Under the pieces are notes generated by a model. That model worked only from the letters and a program-made list of their open reading frames with translations, had not been told where the DNA came from and ran no database searches. A stretch of 36,896 nt of DNA, from assembly GCA_024638465.1 (NCBI GenBank), contig JAHEKF010000033.1, forward strand, positions 1-36,896. The letters run 5' to 3'. Below are positions 1-8,287 of the stretch, piece by piece. The stretch comes from Rhodospirillaceae bacterium (GTDB lineage: Bacteria; Pseudomonadota; Gammaproteobacteria; Steroidobacterales; Rariloculaceae). Made by a program: the position numbers and the translations under genes. Within the stretch, counting starts at the first letter, position 1; every line of letters starts with the position of its first letter.

Positions 1-2
1 TC

Positions 3-176
3 AAGGGTATCGGCGAACCCGTCATGGGCGCGGCCGCGTCCGCGATGATCTGCGCTATCTCCGACGCGCTCGGCGGTCACTACTTCAATCGCACCCCGAT
101 CGTCACGGACATGATCGTCAACGCAGCCGCGGGCCGACCACAGTCGCACCGGCCGCTGCAGGTCTCGACCGCCTGA
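3..176 (+). CDS. Molybdopterin-binding subunit of a xanthine dehydrogenase/aldehyde oxidase-family enzyme, C-terminal end only
   Basis: The gene enters the window from the left, and 57 codons remain before TGA at 174-176. The visible stretch KGIGEPVMGAAASAMICAIS, followed by DALG and a TPIVTDMI segment, matches the usual end of large molybdopterin-cofactor subunits. In that family a G-[IV]-G-E-P loop carries the active-site glutamate, followed by an A-x-A-x-A-I-x-D-A-x-G helix. These enzymes hydroxylate aldehydes, purines or N-heterocycles and pass electrons to FeS and FAD subunits, which are not visible here. The substrate cannot be told from this fragment. The identification rests on this short motif only. 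Confidence 0.72.
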   Translation, partial: KGIGEPVMGAAASAMICAISDALGGHYFNRTPIVTDMIVNAAAGRPQSHRPLQVSTA

Positions 177-194
177 CCGCGACCGCCTGACCGC
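167..194. repeat. Tandem 14-bp direct repeat over a stop codon
   Basis: The unit gaccgcctgaccgc occurs twice, exactly and head to tail, at 167-180 and 181-194, with a partial third start after it. The first copy contains the TGA stop of the molybdopterin-subunit gene at 174-176. The duplication therefore sits at the gene end and leaves the reading frame intact. Confidence 0.85.
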
Positions 195-221
195 GACCGG
201 CCGCCCGGCGGATGCCGGTCG
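194..221 (+). terminator. Hairpin after the molybdopterin-subunit gene, possible terminator
   Basis: cgaccggc at 194-201 pairs with gccggtcg at 214-221, giving an 8-bp GC stem with a 12-nt loop. It starts 18 nt after the stop codon. There is no T-tract, so it is at most a weak or factor-assisted terminator, or an mRNA 3'-end stabiliser. Confidence 0.3.
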
Positions 222-283
222 GCGTATCGGTTCATGGTTGGGCCCGGCGAGTCCGTCGGCACGACGGGCGCTTAAGATAGTCG

Positions 284-656
284 CAAGGGGCCGGTCGCGA
301 CTGGCGGCTCGTGGTATATGGTCGGGCCCGGAGTGTCCGTCTCACTTAATCTCGGCTCGACGTCCGTGTCTCGCCTCGAATCGTGTCCTCGTCGCTCAAC
401 TGCCGTCCATGGCACGCTCCTCGTCTACGACGCTCGACGCACACCCCGGGCCCTCCCTCGGCGGTCGCCGCAGTGATCAAGGTCGCGGTGGCCGAATCGT
501 CGGCTCCGGCGTCTGTCACCGCCGTGCGCAACGCCGCGGTGACCGAGCGCGGGCGGGTGTGACGGTTCATCCGACCCGGAGCCTCTGGCACTGGTAGTCA
601 TTCGAGCGTGGTGGGTACGGCCGAGGGGAGGATGGACTGTCGCGACCGGCCCCTTG
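284..656. repeat. Inverted repeat pair, 18 bp exact
   Basis: caaggggccggtcgcgac at 284-301 is the exact reverse complement of 639-656. The arms are about 340 bp apart. They nest with the second inverted pair (318-336 with 779-797) in an interleaved rather than concentric order. Confidence 0.85.
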
Positions 657-797
657 GGACTCCGCCAACCGGCCACGGCGCAGAAGGACTGTCCGGGCCC
701 TCCCTCACCCGTCACCGCGCCGTCGGGCTCGACCGGATTGACCGTGACAGGGCGCGGTTCGAGCTGGCCTCGAGACAAACACTCCGGGCCCGACCAT
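318..797. repeat. Inverted repeat pair, 19 bp exact
   Basis: atggtcgggcccggagtgt at 318-336 is the exact reverse complement of 779-797. The match continues for several more bases on one side with a two-base mismatch (cc versus tt, then gtctc). A third, diverged copy in the direct orientation begins near 231. This makes a three-member short repeat family within 600 bp. Confidence 0.85.
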
Positions 798-830
798 GAA
801 CTGATACGCGGGCCGCCCCTCGGGACCGCG

Positions 831-2147
831 CTAGTCGCGGTCGACGGCCTGGCCGCGGATGTAGACGTCGGCGATGCGGCGCGTATTGCGGATGTCGTCG
901 AGCGGGTTCGCGTCGAGTACGACGAAATCGGCGCTCTTGCCAACGGCCACGGTCCCCAGATCGTCACGACCGACGATCTCGGCTGACGCGCTCGTGGCTG
1001 CGGTGATCACCTGGCTCGGCGTCAGGCCTGCGACGACCATGTCGTAGAGTTCCTCATGCGCGTCGAAACCCATGCCGTCGCCGTCGGTACCGAACCCGAC
1101 GAGGACGCCGGCCTCGTGCATGGCGACGAGATTGGCTGCCTGCGTCTCGAACAACTCATCGGAATCGATCTCGAAAGCCGCGTCCGCCTCGCGCATCGCA
1201 TCTATCGCTGCGGCGGGCAGCGTCTCGGCCGCGTAAGCGAGGTCCGCTTCGCTGCGCGGGCCGCGCTCGGGAAGATTCGGGATCAGGAATACGTCGGGAT
1301 CGTCACCGAGCAGCGCCAGGAATTCGTCGTCGACGACCTGGTCGCGAATGCCGTGCGCGAAACCATGTAATCCGGCACGCAGCAGTTCCTTCGCATCTTC
1401 GAGATAAAAGATGTGCGCTGTGACCTGGGCACCCAGTGATCGTGCTTCGTCAATGATGGGTCCGTAGAGATCGGGCGTCAGCTTCTCGACGGTGCCGCCG
1501 CGATCGTCGACCCAGACCTTGATGATGTCCACATCGCGATCCACGAGCTCGCGCACGGCCGCGCGGCCTTCTTCCGGCGTGTCGACACCATAGGGAACTT
1601 CGCGGCGCGTCGGATCGCCTGCGCTCGCGTTCGGGCGCGCGATTCCTGCGCCCGCCGTGAGCAATCGGGCGACACCGTCCGGCGCCTCGGCACGGACGTC
1701 GTAGGCGGCGTCGTAATCGAGCCCCATGCTCAAGGCCGCGACGACCCCGTGATGGGCGAGTCGCTCGAGCTGGTCGACGAGATTGTCACGCGTGAAGTTC
1801 GCGGATGTGTCCGTCCAGTTGCGTCCGTCGATGTAACCGAGATGGAGGTGCGCATCGACCAGGCCGGGAATCACCGTTTTGCCGGAAAGATCGATGCGTT
1901 CGGCACCGGCCGGGAGATCGAGCGATCCGGCAACCCCGACCGCAGTAAAGCTTCCATCCTCTACCACGAACACCGAGTTCTGGATCGGTGCCGTACCGTC
2001 GCCAACCAGAAGTCTCGCGCCTTCGAAGACCACCGCATCCGATACCGGGTCCGGCGCCGGCATCGGCGCCGCCGGCGCAGCGGGTTCTTCGGGCGCGCAC
2101 GCCGTCAAGAACGGCAGACAACAAAAAATGGCAGGTAGCGTTCGCAT
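831..2147 (-). CDS. Amidohydrolase-family metal-dependent hydrolase, lipoprotein
   Basis: The protein has 438 residues. The signal peptide ends in a lipobox, LTAC with Cys17, so it is probably membrane-anchored in the periplasm. The amidohydrolase fold shows in PGLVDAHLH (His100, His102), a possible bridging Lys210 in DIIKVW, His245, His265 and Asp355 in FGTDGDG. It ends with the usual beta-sandwich return, VGKSADFVVLDANPL. These are the expected metal ligands of imidazolonepropionase- or prolidase-like members that open cyclic amides or cleave small C-N bonds. The ATG at 2147 follows a good AGGGGA ribosome site. The exported Rossmann-fold gene lies 38 bp upstream in the same direction. The substrate is unknown. 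Confidence 0.85.
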   Translation of the reverse strand: MRTLPAIFCCLPFLTACAPEEPAAPAAPMPAPDPVSDAVVFEGARLLVGDGTAPIQNSVFVVEDGSFTAVGVAGSLDLPAGAERIDLSGKTVIPGLVDAHLHLGYIDGRNWTDTSANFTRDNLVDQLERLAHHGVVAALSMGLDYDAAYDVRAEAPDGVARLLTAGAGIARPNASAGDPTRREVPYGVDTPEEGRAAVRELVDRDVDIIKVWVDDRGGTVEKLTPDLYGPIIDEARSLGAQVTAHIFYLEDAKELLRAGLHGFAHGIRDQVVDDEFLALLGDDPDVFLIPNLPERGPRSEADLAYAAETLPAAAIDAMREADAAFEIDSDELFETQAANLVAMHEAGVLVGFGTDGDGMGFDAHEELYDMVVAGLTPSQVITAATSASAEIVGRDDLGTVAVGKSADFVVLDANPLDDIRNTRRIADVYIRGQAVDRD

Positions 2148-2185
2148 AACAGTCCCCTCTGTGTCCGGTCCCGGCTCTTTATCGA

Positions 2186-2911
2186 TCAGTAACCGATCGT
2201 GATGCGTTTGCCGATCGATTGCGGATCTTCGACTTCGTTGATAAAGAGGACGGCAAGATCTTCCTGAGAAATGGATGCCTCGCCGTTATCGCCAACGATG
2301 ACCTCGTCTTCGCCGATTCGGAACACGCCGGTTCGCTCCCCGGGCTGAAGCGCAGCGCCGGGGGGTGGTGAAATGACAGTCCACGCGACGTCGCTCGATT
2401 GGTAGTGCGAAATCGCCGCCATGTGACCATAGTAAATTCCGTGTCTTGGATGACCGGGCGCGAGATCCAGCGTCTCCACCATCAGCATGCCGTCACGGTA
2501 GAGCGTAAAACCGCCACCCATCTGAATCACACGCGGTGCATCATCTCCCAGACGTTCGGCGGCTGCGATGAACGTCTGCGCAGCCCGATTCACGATCGCA
2601 TTTTCCGGACGATTGCCTTCGCCGTTGCCATTGACCGAGATTATGACGACATCTGCACCCGCAATGATCGCGCGCATCGAATCAGCGTCAGTAACATCAC
2701 CGCTGGTTGCGGAGAAGTTCTCATGGTCAACAGTCATCGAGTCTGCGTTGCGCGAAACGCCGATGACTTCGTGGCCCCGGCTCAAAGCCTCGGTCACGAT
2801 CTTGCTACCCAGATTACCGCTGGCTCCGTAGATCACGACTGTCTCCGAATACGCTGCGGATGACAGGATTAGACAGAGTGCGACGAGGCGCGTAATTGAC
2901 CTGCGAATCAT
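2186..2911 (-). CDS. Exported NAD(P)-binding Rossmann-fold protein (NmrA/atypical SDR type)
   Basis: The protein has 241 residues. A hydrophobic leader (residues 6-20, ending AAYS) runs straight into beta-strand 1 and the dinucleotide loop GASGNLGSK (29-37). The rest reads as an atypical short-chain dehydrogenase of the NmrA/NAD(P)H-binding group, including VTDADSMRAIIAGADVVIIS. I chose ATG 2911; a TTG three bases upstream is also open. No clear ribosome site is visible. A cleavable signal on a nucleotide-cofactor protein is odd because NAD(P) is scarce in the periplasm. Either the leader is retained as an anchor or the protein has another role. It sits between the amidohydrolase and the MBL-fold gene, co-directional with both. 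Confidence 0.78.
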   Translation of the reverse strand: MIRRSITRLVALCLILSSAAYSETVVIYGASGNLGSKIVTEALSRGHEVIGVSRNADSMTVDHENFSATSGDVTDADSMRAIIAGADVVIISVNGNGEGNRPENAIVNRAAQTFIAAAERLGDDAPRVIQMGGGFTLYRDGMLMVETLDLAPGHPRHGIYYGHMAAISHYQSSDVAWTVISPPPGAALQPGERTGVFRIGEDEVIVGDNGEASISQEDLAVLFINEVEDPQSIGKRITIGY

Positions 2912-2935
2912 CAATAACTTTAGCTGAGGTACGGC

Positions 2936-3967
2936 TCAGAACTCCCGCGTCAGAATGTTATACATGTCCGCGATGTTGGACTCGCGAAACTCGTCATAGC
3001 TGATCCACTCGGCGTAGTCGTCCATATAGATGCTTTCCTGCAGGTCTGCGACCGATTGACCGCGCTCGATTCCTTCCGCAACCCGATCGCGAAGCTCCTC
3101 GAGATACTCCCGAAAATAGGTCACGTATTCGGCATCCTCATGGTTACCATGCCCGCCGACCGCGATGTCGAAGCCCTGTGCTTCGACAACCCGGACCGCG
3201 GCAATCCACGAGTCGATCGGCGCTTCGCCACGGATAAAACGTGGCGGTCTGTAGATGCTGATGAAGTCGGCCATGAAGCCGACGCTCTCGTTCGGGAATA
3301 CGATCACGCTCATGTCATCGGTATGCGTGTGCGCGCCGACGTAAACCGAGCGTGCGGTCGCGCCGCCTACCGTGACCTCAGCGGTATCAGTAAACGTCAG
3401 ATCGGGCGGCCGGACATCGTTGAGCGGCCCACGAGTCGCTTCAGCGCCCGTTATCGCGCCATCGCCATCGTAATCGAAGAGACCGAAGTTCGCGGAATAG
3501 GCGCCCTCGGCTTCTTCCATGACGATGCGCCCGTCACCATTTGCGTCCATGCCGGCAGCAGCAGCGGGAAACGCTGTGTTCCCGGGCGGCATCGCAAGCC
3601 GGCCGATCATGTTCTCGTGACCGACAAACGTCGCCGTGTCCTCGAACACTGCCCCACCCGACGCGTGATCCCAGTGGTGGTGCGTGTACATCACGTAGCG
3701 AACCGGAACGCCAAAACGAGAATCGAGCTCCGCTTTGAGCCATGTAGAGAAATCGCGGTTGATCGGGTCCGCCAGAATAATCCCGTCGTCCGTGACGACG
3801 AACACCGTCCGGTGTGTCGCGTTCGACGCTTTGTAGAGATCGCCGGCGATCGGCTCAATCGTATAATTCGCGGCCGGATCCGTTTGTTCCTCTTCTGCAG
3901 AACAACCGACGATTCCGATCGCAACCGTCACTGCAATGGGTAGTTTGTAGTTCTTGTTGTGCGCCAC
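2936..3967 (-). CDS. MBL-fold metallo-hydrolase lipoprotein with an inserted EF-hand pair
   Basis: The protein has 343 residues and starts at GTG 3967, behind GGGGGAGA. The lipobox is IVGC with Cys22. The metallo-beta-lactamase signature HHHWDH is at 96-101, with further ligands at His213 or His215 and His273 (GGHGNHED). Between the first and second halves of the fold lie two 12-residue calcium-loop motifs, DANGDGRIVMEE (141-152) and DYDGDGAITGAE (165-176). These are textbook EF-hand loops, so activity or stability may depend on calcium. The enzyme reaction is not known. The gene at 30745-31785 is a paralogue with the same insert. Confidence 0.85.
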   Translation of the reverse strand: MAHNKNYKLPIAVTVAIGIVGCSAEEEQTDPAANYTIEPIAGDLYKASNATHRTVFVVTDDGIILADPINRDFSTWLKAELDSRFGVPVRYVMYTHHHWDHASGGAVFEDTATFVGHENMIGRLAMPPGNTAFPAAAAGMDANGDGRIVMEEAEGAYSANFGLFDYDGDGAITGAEATRGPLNDVRPPDLTFTDTAEVTVGGATARSVYVGAHTHTDDMSVIVFPNESVGFMADFISIYRPPRFIRGEAPIDSWIAAVRVVEAQGFDIAVGGHGNHEDAEYVTYFREYLEELRDRVAEGIERGQSVADLQESIYMDDYAEWISYDEFRESNIADMYNILTREF

Positions 3968-3991
3968 GCGTATCTCCCCCGGCTAATGTAA

Positions 3992-5038
3992 TCAGTTGTC
4001 GGTTGTAACGACGCAATCGTAGCCGACCATTCCTTCACCGAGGTCGACCCAGACGCCTGTCTGGATATACGGCGCGGTGAGCATCACCGGATCGGTGATG
4101 GTGACCTTGTAACTCAGTTGTGTCTCGTCCTCATTCAGCGTGTAGACCTCGGTCATCCGCATCTGCTCGCTCTGACCATAGCCGCCCAGATTCATGTAAG
4201 GAAAGTTCACGCGCGATGTCTCGACCATGAGCGTGTTGTCATCTTCCCATCGCCCGACCGAGACACCCAGCGGCGAGAAAGGCTGGCTCTCGGGATCGAT
4301 ATCCGAATTCATGTGAATAGTACGGACCAAATCAAACTCTTCCGAGACGAGCAGGATATTGTCACCATCGGCGATGAACTGGTGCGGATGCGGTCCGAAG
4401 TTGACACGCGGCACGCCGGCACGCTCGCACCTTTCATCGAACGCGTAAGGATCCCAGGTCTCTTTGACGGCAAGCGAGGCCTCGGTTGCGATTTGATCGA
4501 GCGGGAGGTTGGGATCCCTGTCATCTACGATGCCAGATCCGGGTCCGGGCGGACTCCATACGCGGAAAATCCCTTCGTCGGCGTCGTCGGTATTGTCAGC
4601 ATGCAAGGCCGCGTTGCTCCACTGATTTCTGCCACCGATGATCTCGTCGGTCCAGCGCGGTTCGCCACGAGCTACGACGAGAACCTCGCGGCCGTCAGCT
4701 AGCAACACGTTGGTGAGCCAGAACTTGTCGTCATACACCGTGGACATATTGCCGGCAACGCGAATACGGTCGCCGACGGTAAACATGTCCCGGGTCACCC
4801 CCGCACGACCGATCATGTAGATCGTGCCTGCCTCCATTTCCCAGACGCGTGTCGAGCCGTCGTCCTGTTCGACTTCGAGCATGAAATAGACATGCGGATT
4901 GCGCCATCGCAGATCGACAAGCGTCCCTTCCATCTCGGTGAACTCGTCGGAGAAATGCGTCGTCGAGTGGTGCGCCTGAGCGCCTGCCGCTACTGCCAGA
5001 ATCGACACCATGAAGAGACAGAATCGAGCCATGAGCAT
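3992..5038 (-). CDS. Exported DUF6152 protein with a C-terminal two-cysteine domain
   Basis: The protein has 348 residues. A Sec signal ends at the AHHS motif (22-25), which becomes the mature N-terminus region, followed by EGTLVDLRWRNPHVYF with WRNPH at 45-49. This is the DUF6152 pattern. After a linker comes the second domain: Cys204 in CERAGVP, GRWEDDNTL (262-270), ITDP near 314-317 and Cys342 in GYDC. These are the only cysteines in the mature protein. The function is unknown; a disulfide is likely in an exported protein. ATG 5038 has GGAACG upstream. It is co-directional with the MBL gene, 24 bp away. Confidence 0.8.
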   Translation of the reverse strand: MLMARFCLFMVSILAVAAGAQAHHSTTHFSDEFTEMEGTLVDLRWRNPHVYFMLEVEQDDGSTRVWEMEAGTIYMIGRAGVTRDMFTVGDRIRVAGNMSTVYDDKFWLTNVLLADGREVLVVARGEPRWTDEIIGGRNQWSNAALHADNTDDADEGIFRVWSPPGPGSGIVDDRDPNLPLDQIATEASLAVKETWDPYAFDERCERAGVPRVNFGPHPHQFIADGDNILLVSEEFDLVRTIHMNSDIDPESQPFSPLGVSVGRWEDDNTLMVETSRVNFPYMNLGGYGQSEQMRMTEVYTLNEDETQLSYKVTITDPVMLTAPYIQTGVWVDLGEGMVGYDCVVTTDN

Positions 5039-5066
5039 TCGTTCCGTATCGTTTTTCTAGCCCATC

Positions 5067-5072
5067 AATATA
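5067..5072 (-). promoter_or_regulatory. Possible -10 element for the DUF6152 gene at 5038
   Basis: On the minus strand the hexamer TATATT lies about 29 bases before the ATG at 5038, in an AT-rich patch between genes. No convincing -35 hexamer sits at the right spacing, so this is only a candidate. Confidence 0.25.
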
Positions 5073-5184
5073 CAACGAATTGGCTAACGGCGTTCGGAAG
5101 CGCCGACTGGAGGGAAATGGTACCGGACAGCGATGCCCGGCTCGACCGCGGAGAGCGTTAAGTCAGACAGCCCTTCCTGGTCGG

Positions 5185-6147
5185 TTACGCGCTGGCAACG
5201 ACGCGCGGCTGATCCGGACTTAGTGATTCCGCGTAGCGGAGCAATTCCTCGGAGTCGGCATGCTGCTTCGGATCGTATACGGCGACCTTATGACTCTTTT
5301 CGAGCTGATAGTTTGCCTCGTCGTCGAGGTTGGCCTGACTCAGACTTTCGCGCAACCGGTGCAAAGCGTTTTCGTAGTTATCGCCGTCCGCCCCAACCAG
5401 CAGAACTGCAAAATCGGCCGGGCCCGTCCGCGCAACGACATCCGAGCTCCGAAACGTGACCATGAGTAGCTGTGAGAACTCCAACAGGGCACGCTTGGCT
5501 GCCTCGTCGCCCGCATCCGCCATGATGTTTTCGATGTCGAGTTCAAACGTCAACAGAGTGGCCGGGGACCCGAGCCGGTCGCACATTCGGAGCGCGTGAT
5601 CGGCAAGTTCGTTAAACCCGCGCCGGTTCGAGATCTGACAGACGGCGTCCGTGGTCGCCGTATCAACTGCCACCAGATCCTCCTCGATCATGCGGCCGAG
5701 TTCTCGCAAAAGATGCATGTCCTCGGCGTCCATCTTCCGAGGCTTCTGGTCGATCACACAGAGTGTGCCGACCTTGCTGCCGTCCGGCGCACTGAGCGGA
5801 TAGCCGGCATAGAAGCGAATATTGGGGTCGCACGTTACCAGCGGATTGTCGTGAAAACGTTCATCCAGACGCGCGTCCGGAACGACCATGACGCGATCGT
5901 CGAGAATCGCATGACCACAGAATGACACGTCACGAGGCGTTTCAGAGGCATCCAGACCAACGCGCGACTTGAACCACTGCCGGCCCTCGTCGACCAGACT
6001 GACGAGCGCGATAGACGTGCCGAAGACTCGCCGCGCCAGGCGCGTCACGCGATCGAAGCGCTCCTCGGTCGGGGTGTCCAGAATTTTTAGGTCACGCAGT
6101 GCCTTGAGTCGTTGCCGCTCGTTGACAGGAACCGGAGGTTTGATCAT
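5185..6147 (-). CDS. GAF-domain signalling protein with a degenerate GGDEF domain
   Basis: The protein has 320 residues and is cytosolic. The N-terminus (LKALRDLKILDTPTEERFDR) and SLVDEGRQWFKSRVGL, then SFCGHAI, are typical of GAF sensors placed before GGDEF domains (about residues 25-160). The C-terminal half (about 165-310) follows the GGDEF fold, but the catalytic signature reads GPADF at 242-246 instead of GG[DE]EF. GTP cyclisation is therefore unlikely. I chose ATG 6147 because GAGAGAG precedes it. The longer open frame to 6294 would overlap the upstream gene by 40 bases. This is the only regulator-like gene in the window. Confidence 0.82.
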   Translation of the reverse strand: MIKPPVPVNERQRLKALRDLKILDTPTEERFDRVTRLARRVFGTSIALVSLVDEGRQWFKSRVGLDASETPRDVSFCGHAILDDRVMVVPDARLDERFHDNPLVTCDPNIRFYAGYPLSAPDGSKVGTLCVIDQKPRKMDAEDMHLLRELGRMIEEDLVAVDTATTDAVCQISNRRGFNELADHALRMCDRLGSPATLLTFELDIENIMADAGDEAAKRALLEFSQLLMVTFRSSDVVARTGPADFAVLLVGADGDNYENALHRLRESLSQANLDDEANYQLEKSHKVAVYDPKQHADSEELLRYAESLSPDQPRVVASA

Positions 6148-6254
6148 CGGACTCTCTCGAATTGGATTTCCGTACGCCCAAGTATCGACCACGGCTGGCG
6201 TCGCGCTCATGACCGGCGTCTCATTTCTCCGCATTGGCGGCAGAAAAATCGGAG

Positions 6255-7349
6255 TCAATCGATGAAAACGGTGGCGATAGCGTCTTCGTTCCACCGCACG
6301 CCTGCACCGGGCGTCACACCAACCAGGGCGCTACCTGCCGAAATCTGCAGAGCGGAGTCGAGGATCGCTTCCGCCCAGTCGACGTATTCCAGCCAGTGAC
6401 CGGTGGGCGATGCCGCGAGAAGCTGTGCACTAACCTCCGGATAGAGATGCGACGATAACGGAATTCGCGCATCTGCCGCGACGGAGCTCGCTTCGAGCCA
6501 GCCGCTGACACCGCCGATGCGCATGAGGTCCACCATGACGACGTCCATGGCGCCGGCGTGGGCCGCGGTTGCGACATCGTTCGGACTCGTGAAGTTTTCA
6601 CCGATCTGTACCGGTGTGTCGATCGATGCAGCGATCCTGGCGCATCCGACGAGGTCATCATACGCAATCGGCTCCTCGATCCACTCCAGACCCTCGCCAT
6701 CGAGGGAACGCCCGCGTTCGATCGCCTCGGTCGGCGTCAGCGCCTGATTGAAATCCGACATCAGTGCCACCTTCGATGGGATCGCCGAACGCACTCGACG
6801 CACGGCCTCCAGATCGCGATCGGGCTGCTCGCGTCCGAGGCGGATCTTCAGGCCCGAGAAGCCGGGCGCGAGCAGCTGCAGCGCTTCGTCTGCCAGCGAC
6901 GCAGGCTCCGTGATGCTAAGACCGTTGCTGTTGTAAGCCGGAACCGATTCTACGGCCGAACCGAGATATCGAGCCAGCGGCTGCCCTGCCGCGGTCGAAA
7001 GCGAATCCCAGAACGTCACATCGATGGCGGACAAGGCCATGCCCACGACACCTTGCGTACCGAGTAACCGGTATCGCTCCGATCCGATCTTGCGAAGCGC
7101 CGCGGGGTCAACGCGCGCGCCCGTCAGCTCGCCGGCGATGTCCGCTATCACGCTTCGTAGCATCGGGACCGCGATATCGTGGTAGCAGAAAGCGTAAGTG
7201 CATCCTGACACGCCTTCTTCGGTCTCGAGATCGACGAGGACGAATGGTGCCTTCGTCATCCGTACCGCGCTCGTGCCCAGCGGGCGCCGCATCGGCACGC
7301 TCGCCGCGCGAGTTCGGATCGCGCGGACGGTCAGGGGAGCGTGTTTCAT
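6255..7349 (-). CDS. Enolase-superfamily enzyme, mandelate racemase/muconate lactonizing group
   Basis: The protein has 364 residues and is cytosolic. Metal and acid-base positions of the mandelate racemase subgroup are visible: Lys168 in GLKIRLG, Asp199-Asn201 in SDFNQ, Glu225/226 in WIEEP, Glu251 in IGEN, Asp274 in MVDLMRIGGVSGW and His301 in SSHLYPE. The usual K-x-K is K-x-R here, with Arg170 in place of the second lysine. Known members racemise hydroxy acids or dehydrate acid sugars, and the His-Asp pair favours this group. The start codon overlaps the stop of the PanE-like gene (ATGA, 7346-7349), so the two are translationally coupled. The substrate is unknown. Confidence 0.87.
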   Translation of the reverse strand: MKHAPLTVRAIRTRAASVPMRRPLGTSAVRMTKAPFVLVDLETEEGVSGCTYAFCYHDIAVPMLRSVIADIAGELTGARVDPAALRKIGSERYRLLGTQGVVGMALSAIDVTFWDSLSTAAGQPLARYLGSAVESVPAYNSNGLSITEPASLADEALQLLAPGFSGLKIRLGREQPDRDLEAVRRVRSAIPSKVALMSDFNQALTPTEAIERGRSLDGEGLEWIEEPIAYDDLVGCARIAASIDTPVQIGENFTSPNDVATAAHAGAMDVVMVDLMRIGGVSGWLEASSVAADARIPLSSHLYPEVSAQLLAASPTGHWLEYVDWAEAILDSALQISAGSALVGVTPGAGVRWNEDAIATVFID

Positions 7350-8269
7350 GTTCGTGGCGCGGCTTTCGACTTCAGCGCCTCATAAACCGACGCGTTGACC
7401 GGTGTTGGCACCCCGAGTTCGGCGCCGAAACGAGCGACGGCTCCGCTAAGCCATTCCACTTCGAGCGGGTTTCCGGCCTCCAGATCGTGGTGCATGGATG
7501 AAGTCATGTCGTCGGGCAGGGTCTCGACAAATTTCATCCGCTGTTCCGCGAGGTCCTCCGGAAGATCGATGCCGCGGGCGCGCCCGACCGCGACGGTTTC
7601 CTGCATCGCCCCAAAAAGCGTTGCGCGTTTCTCCGGATCGTCGCGGATCGGACCGAGCGTTTGCCGCATCGAAGCCGTCGTCGCACTCAACGCAACCAGA
7701 AATACGAATTTCTCCCAGATTGTGCGCTCTATGTCGTCGCTGATTTCGGCATCGATTCCGCCGCTCAGCAGCGCTTCGTGGAGCGCGGACACGCGCGGCG
7801 ACGATCCGCCCGATCGTTCGCCGATGACGACGCGTTGCATCGTGCCGATGTGCTTGATGACACCAGGTTCGCTGACCGACGACGCAATGAACGCCACCCC
7901 GCCGATCAGACGTTCGCTACCCACGATTTCAGCCAGCACGTCGTCGCATTCGACGCCGTTCTGCAGCGAGACGACCGTCGTCTCCGGGCCGACGATCGGC
8001 AGTATCGACCGGCCCGCGGCTTCCGTATCCCAGAGTTTGACGCCGACGATGACGCAGTCGGCGATACCTGCCTCGGCCGGGTCGTCAGTTACCTTGGCCG
8101 GGCGAACGATCGTGTCCCCGAGATCCCGGCTGTCGATCTTCAGGCCATTGGCGCGGATCGCACCGAGGTGCCGGCCACGTGCGATGAACGTCACGTCCTG
8201 ACCCGCAGCCGCCATCCGGCCGCCGAAGTACCCGCCGACGCCGCCGGAGCCCATCATGACGATTCGCAC
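7346..8269 (-). CDS. 2-Dehydropantoate 2-reductase-like oxidoreductase (PanE/ApbA fold)
   Basis: The protein has 307 residues and starts at GTG 8269. The dinucleotide loop GSGGVGG is at 7-13, and the ketopantoate reductase pattern runs through VSLQNGVEC and IWEKFVFLV, whose lysine matches the catalytic Lys176 of the E. coli enzyme. The asparagine four residues later in true PanE is leucine here. With the catabolic surroundings, this suggests reduction or oxidation of another 2-keto or 2-hydroxy acid rather than pantothenate synthesis. It lies 18 bp after the RidA gene and overlaps the enolase-superfamily gene. Confidence 0.82.
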   Translation of the reverse strand: MRIVMMGSGGVGGYFGGRMAAAGQDVTFIARGRHLGAIRANGLKIDSRDLGDTIVRPAKVTDDPAEAGIADCVIVGVKLWDTEAAGRSILPIVGPETTVVSLQNGVECDDVLAEIVGSERLIGGVAFIASSVSEPGVIKHIGTMQRVVIGERSGGSSPRVSALHEALLSGGIDAEISDDIERTIWEKFVFLVALSATTASMRQTLGPIRDDPEKRATLFGAMQETVAVGRARGIDLPEDLAEQRMKFVETLPDDMTSSMHHDLEAGNPLEVEWLSGAVARFGAELGVPTPVNASVYEALKSKAAPRT

Positions 8270-8287
8270 GGATTCAGACCCTCGCGG

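Larger units (their letters stand above)
177..830. other. About 650 bp without a credible gene, rich in short repeats
   Basis: Open frames here lack family resemblance and start signals and read like chance frames in GC-rich DNA. What stands out is repetition. Two long-range inverted repeats (284-301 with 639-656, and 318-336 with 779-797) are listed separately. The 14-mer ccgggccctccctc recurs at 446-459 and 693-706. A diverged copy of the 318-336 motif lies at about 234-251. The gggccc core recurs at several of these sites. The region could be a decayed repetitive element or a cluster of REP-like elements. No transposase or tRNA is visible. Confidence 0.6.

Noticed and set aside
238-986. 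Several overlapping open frames of 60-180 residues on both strands
   Set aside because: They overlap each other, have proline- and arginine-rich compositions typical of chance frames in GC-rich DNA, lack ribosome sites and match no family.
3056-3943. A 295-codon plus-strand open frame
   Set aside because: It is antisense to the MBL-fold lipoprotein and rich in Arg/His from reversed codons.
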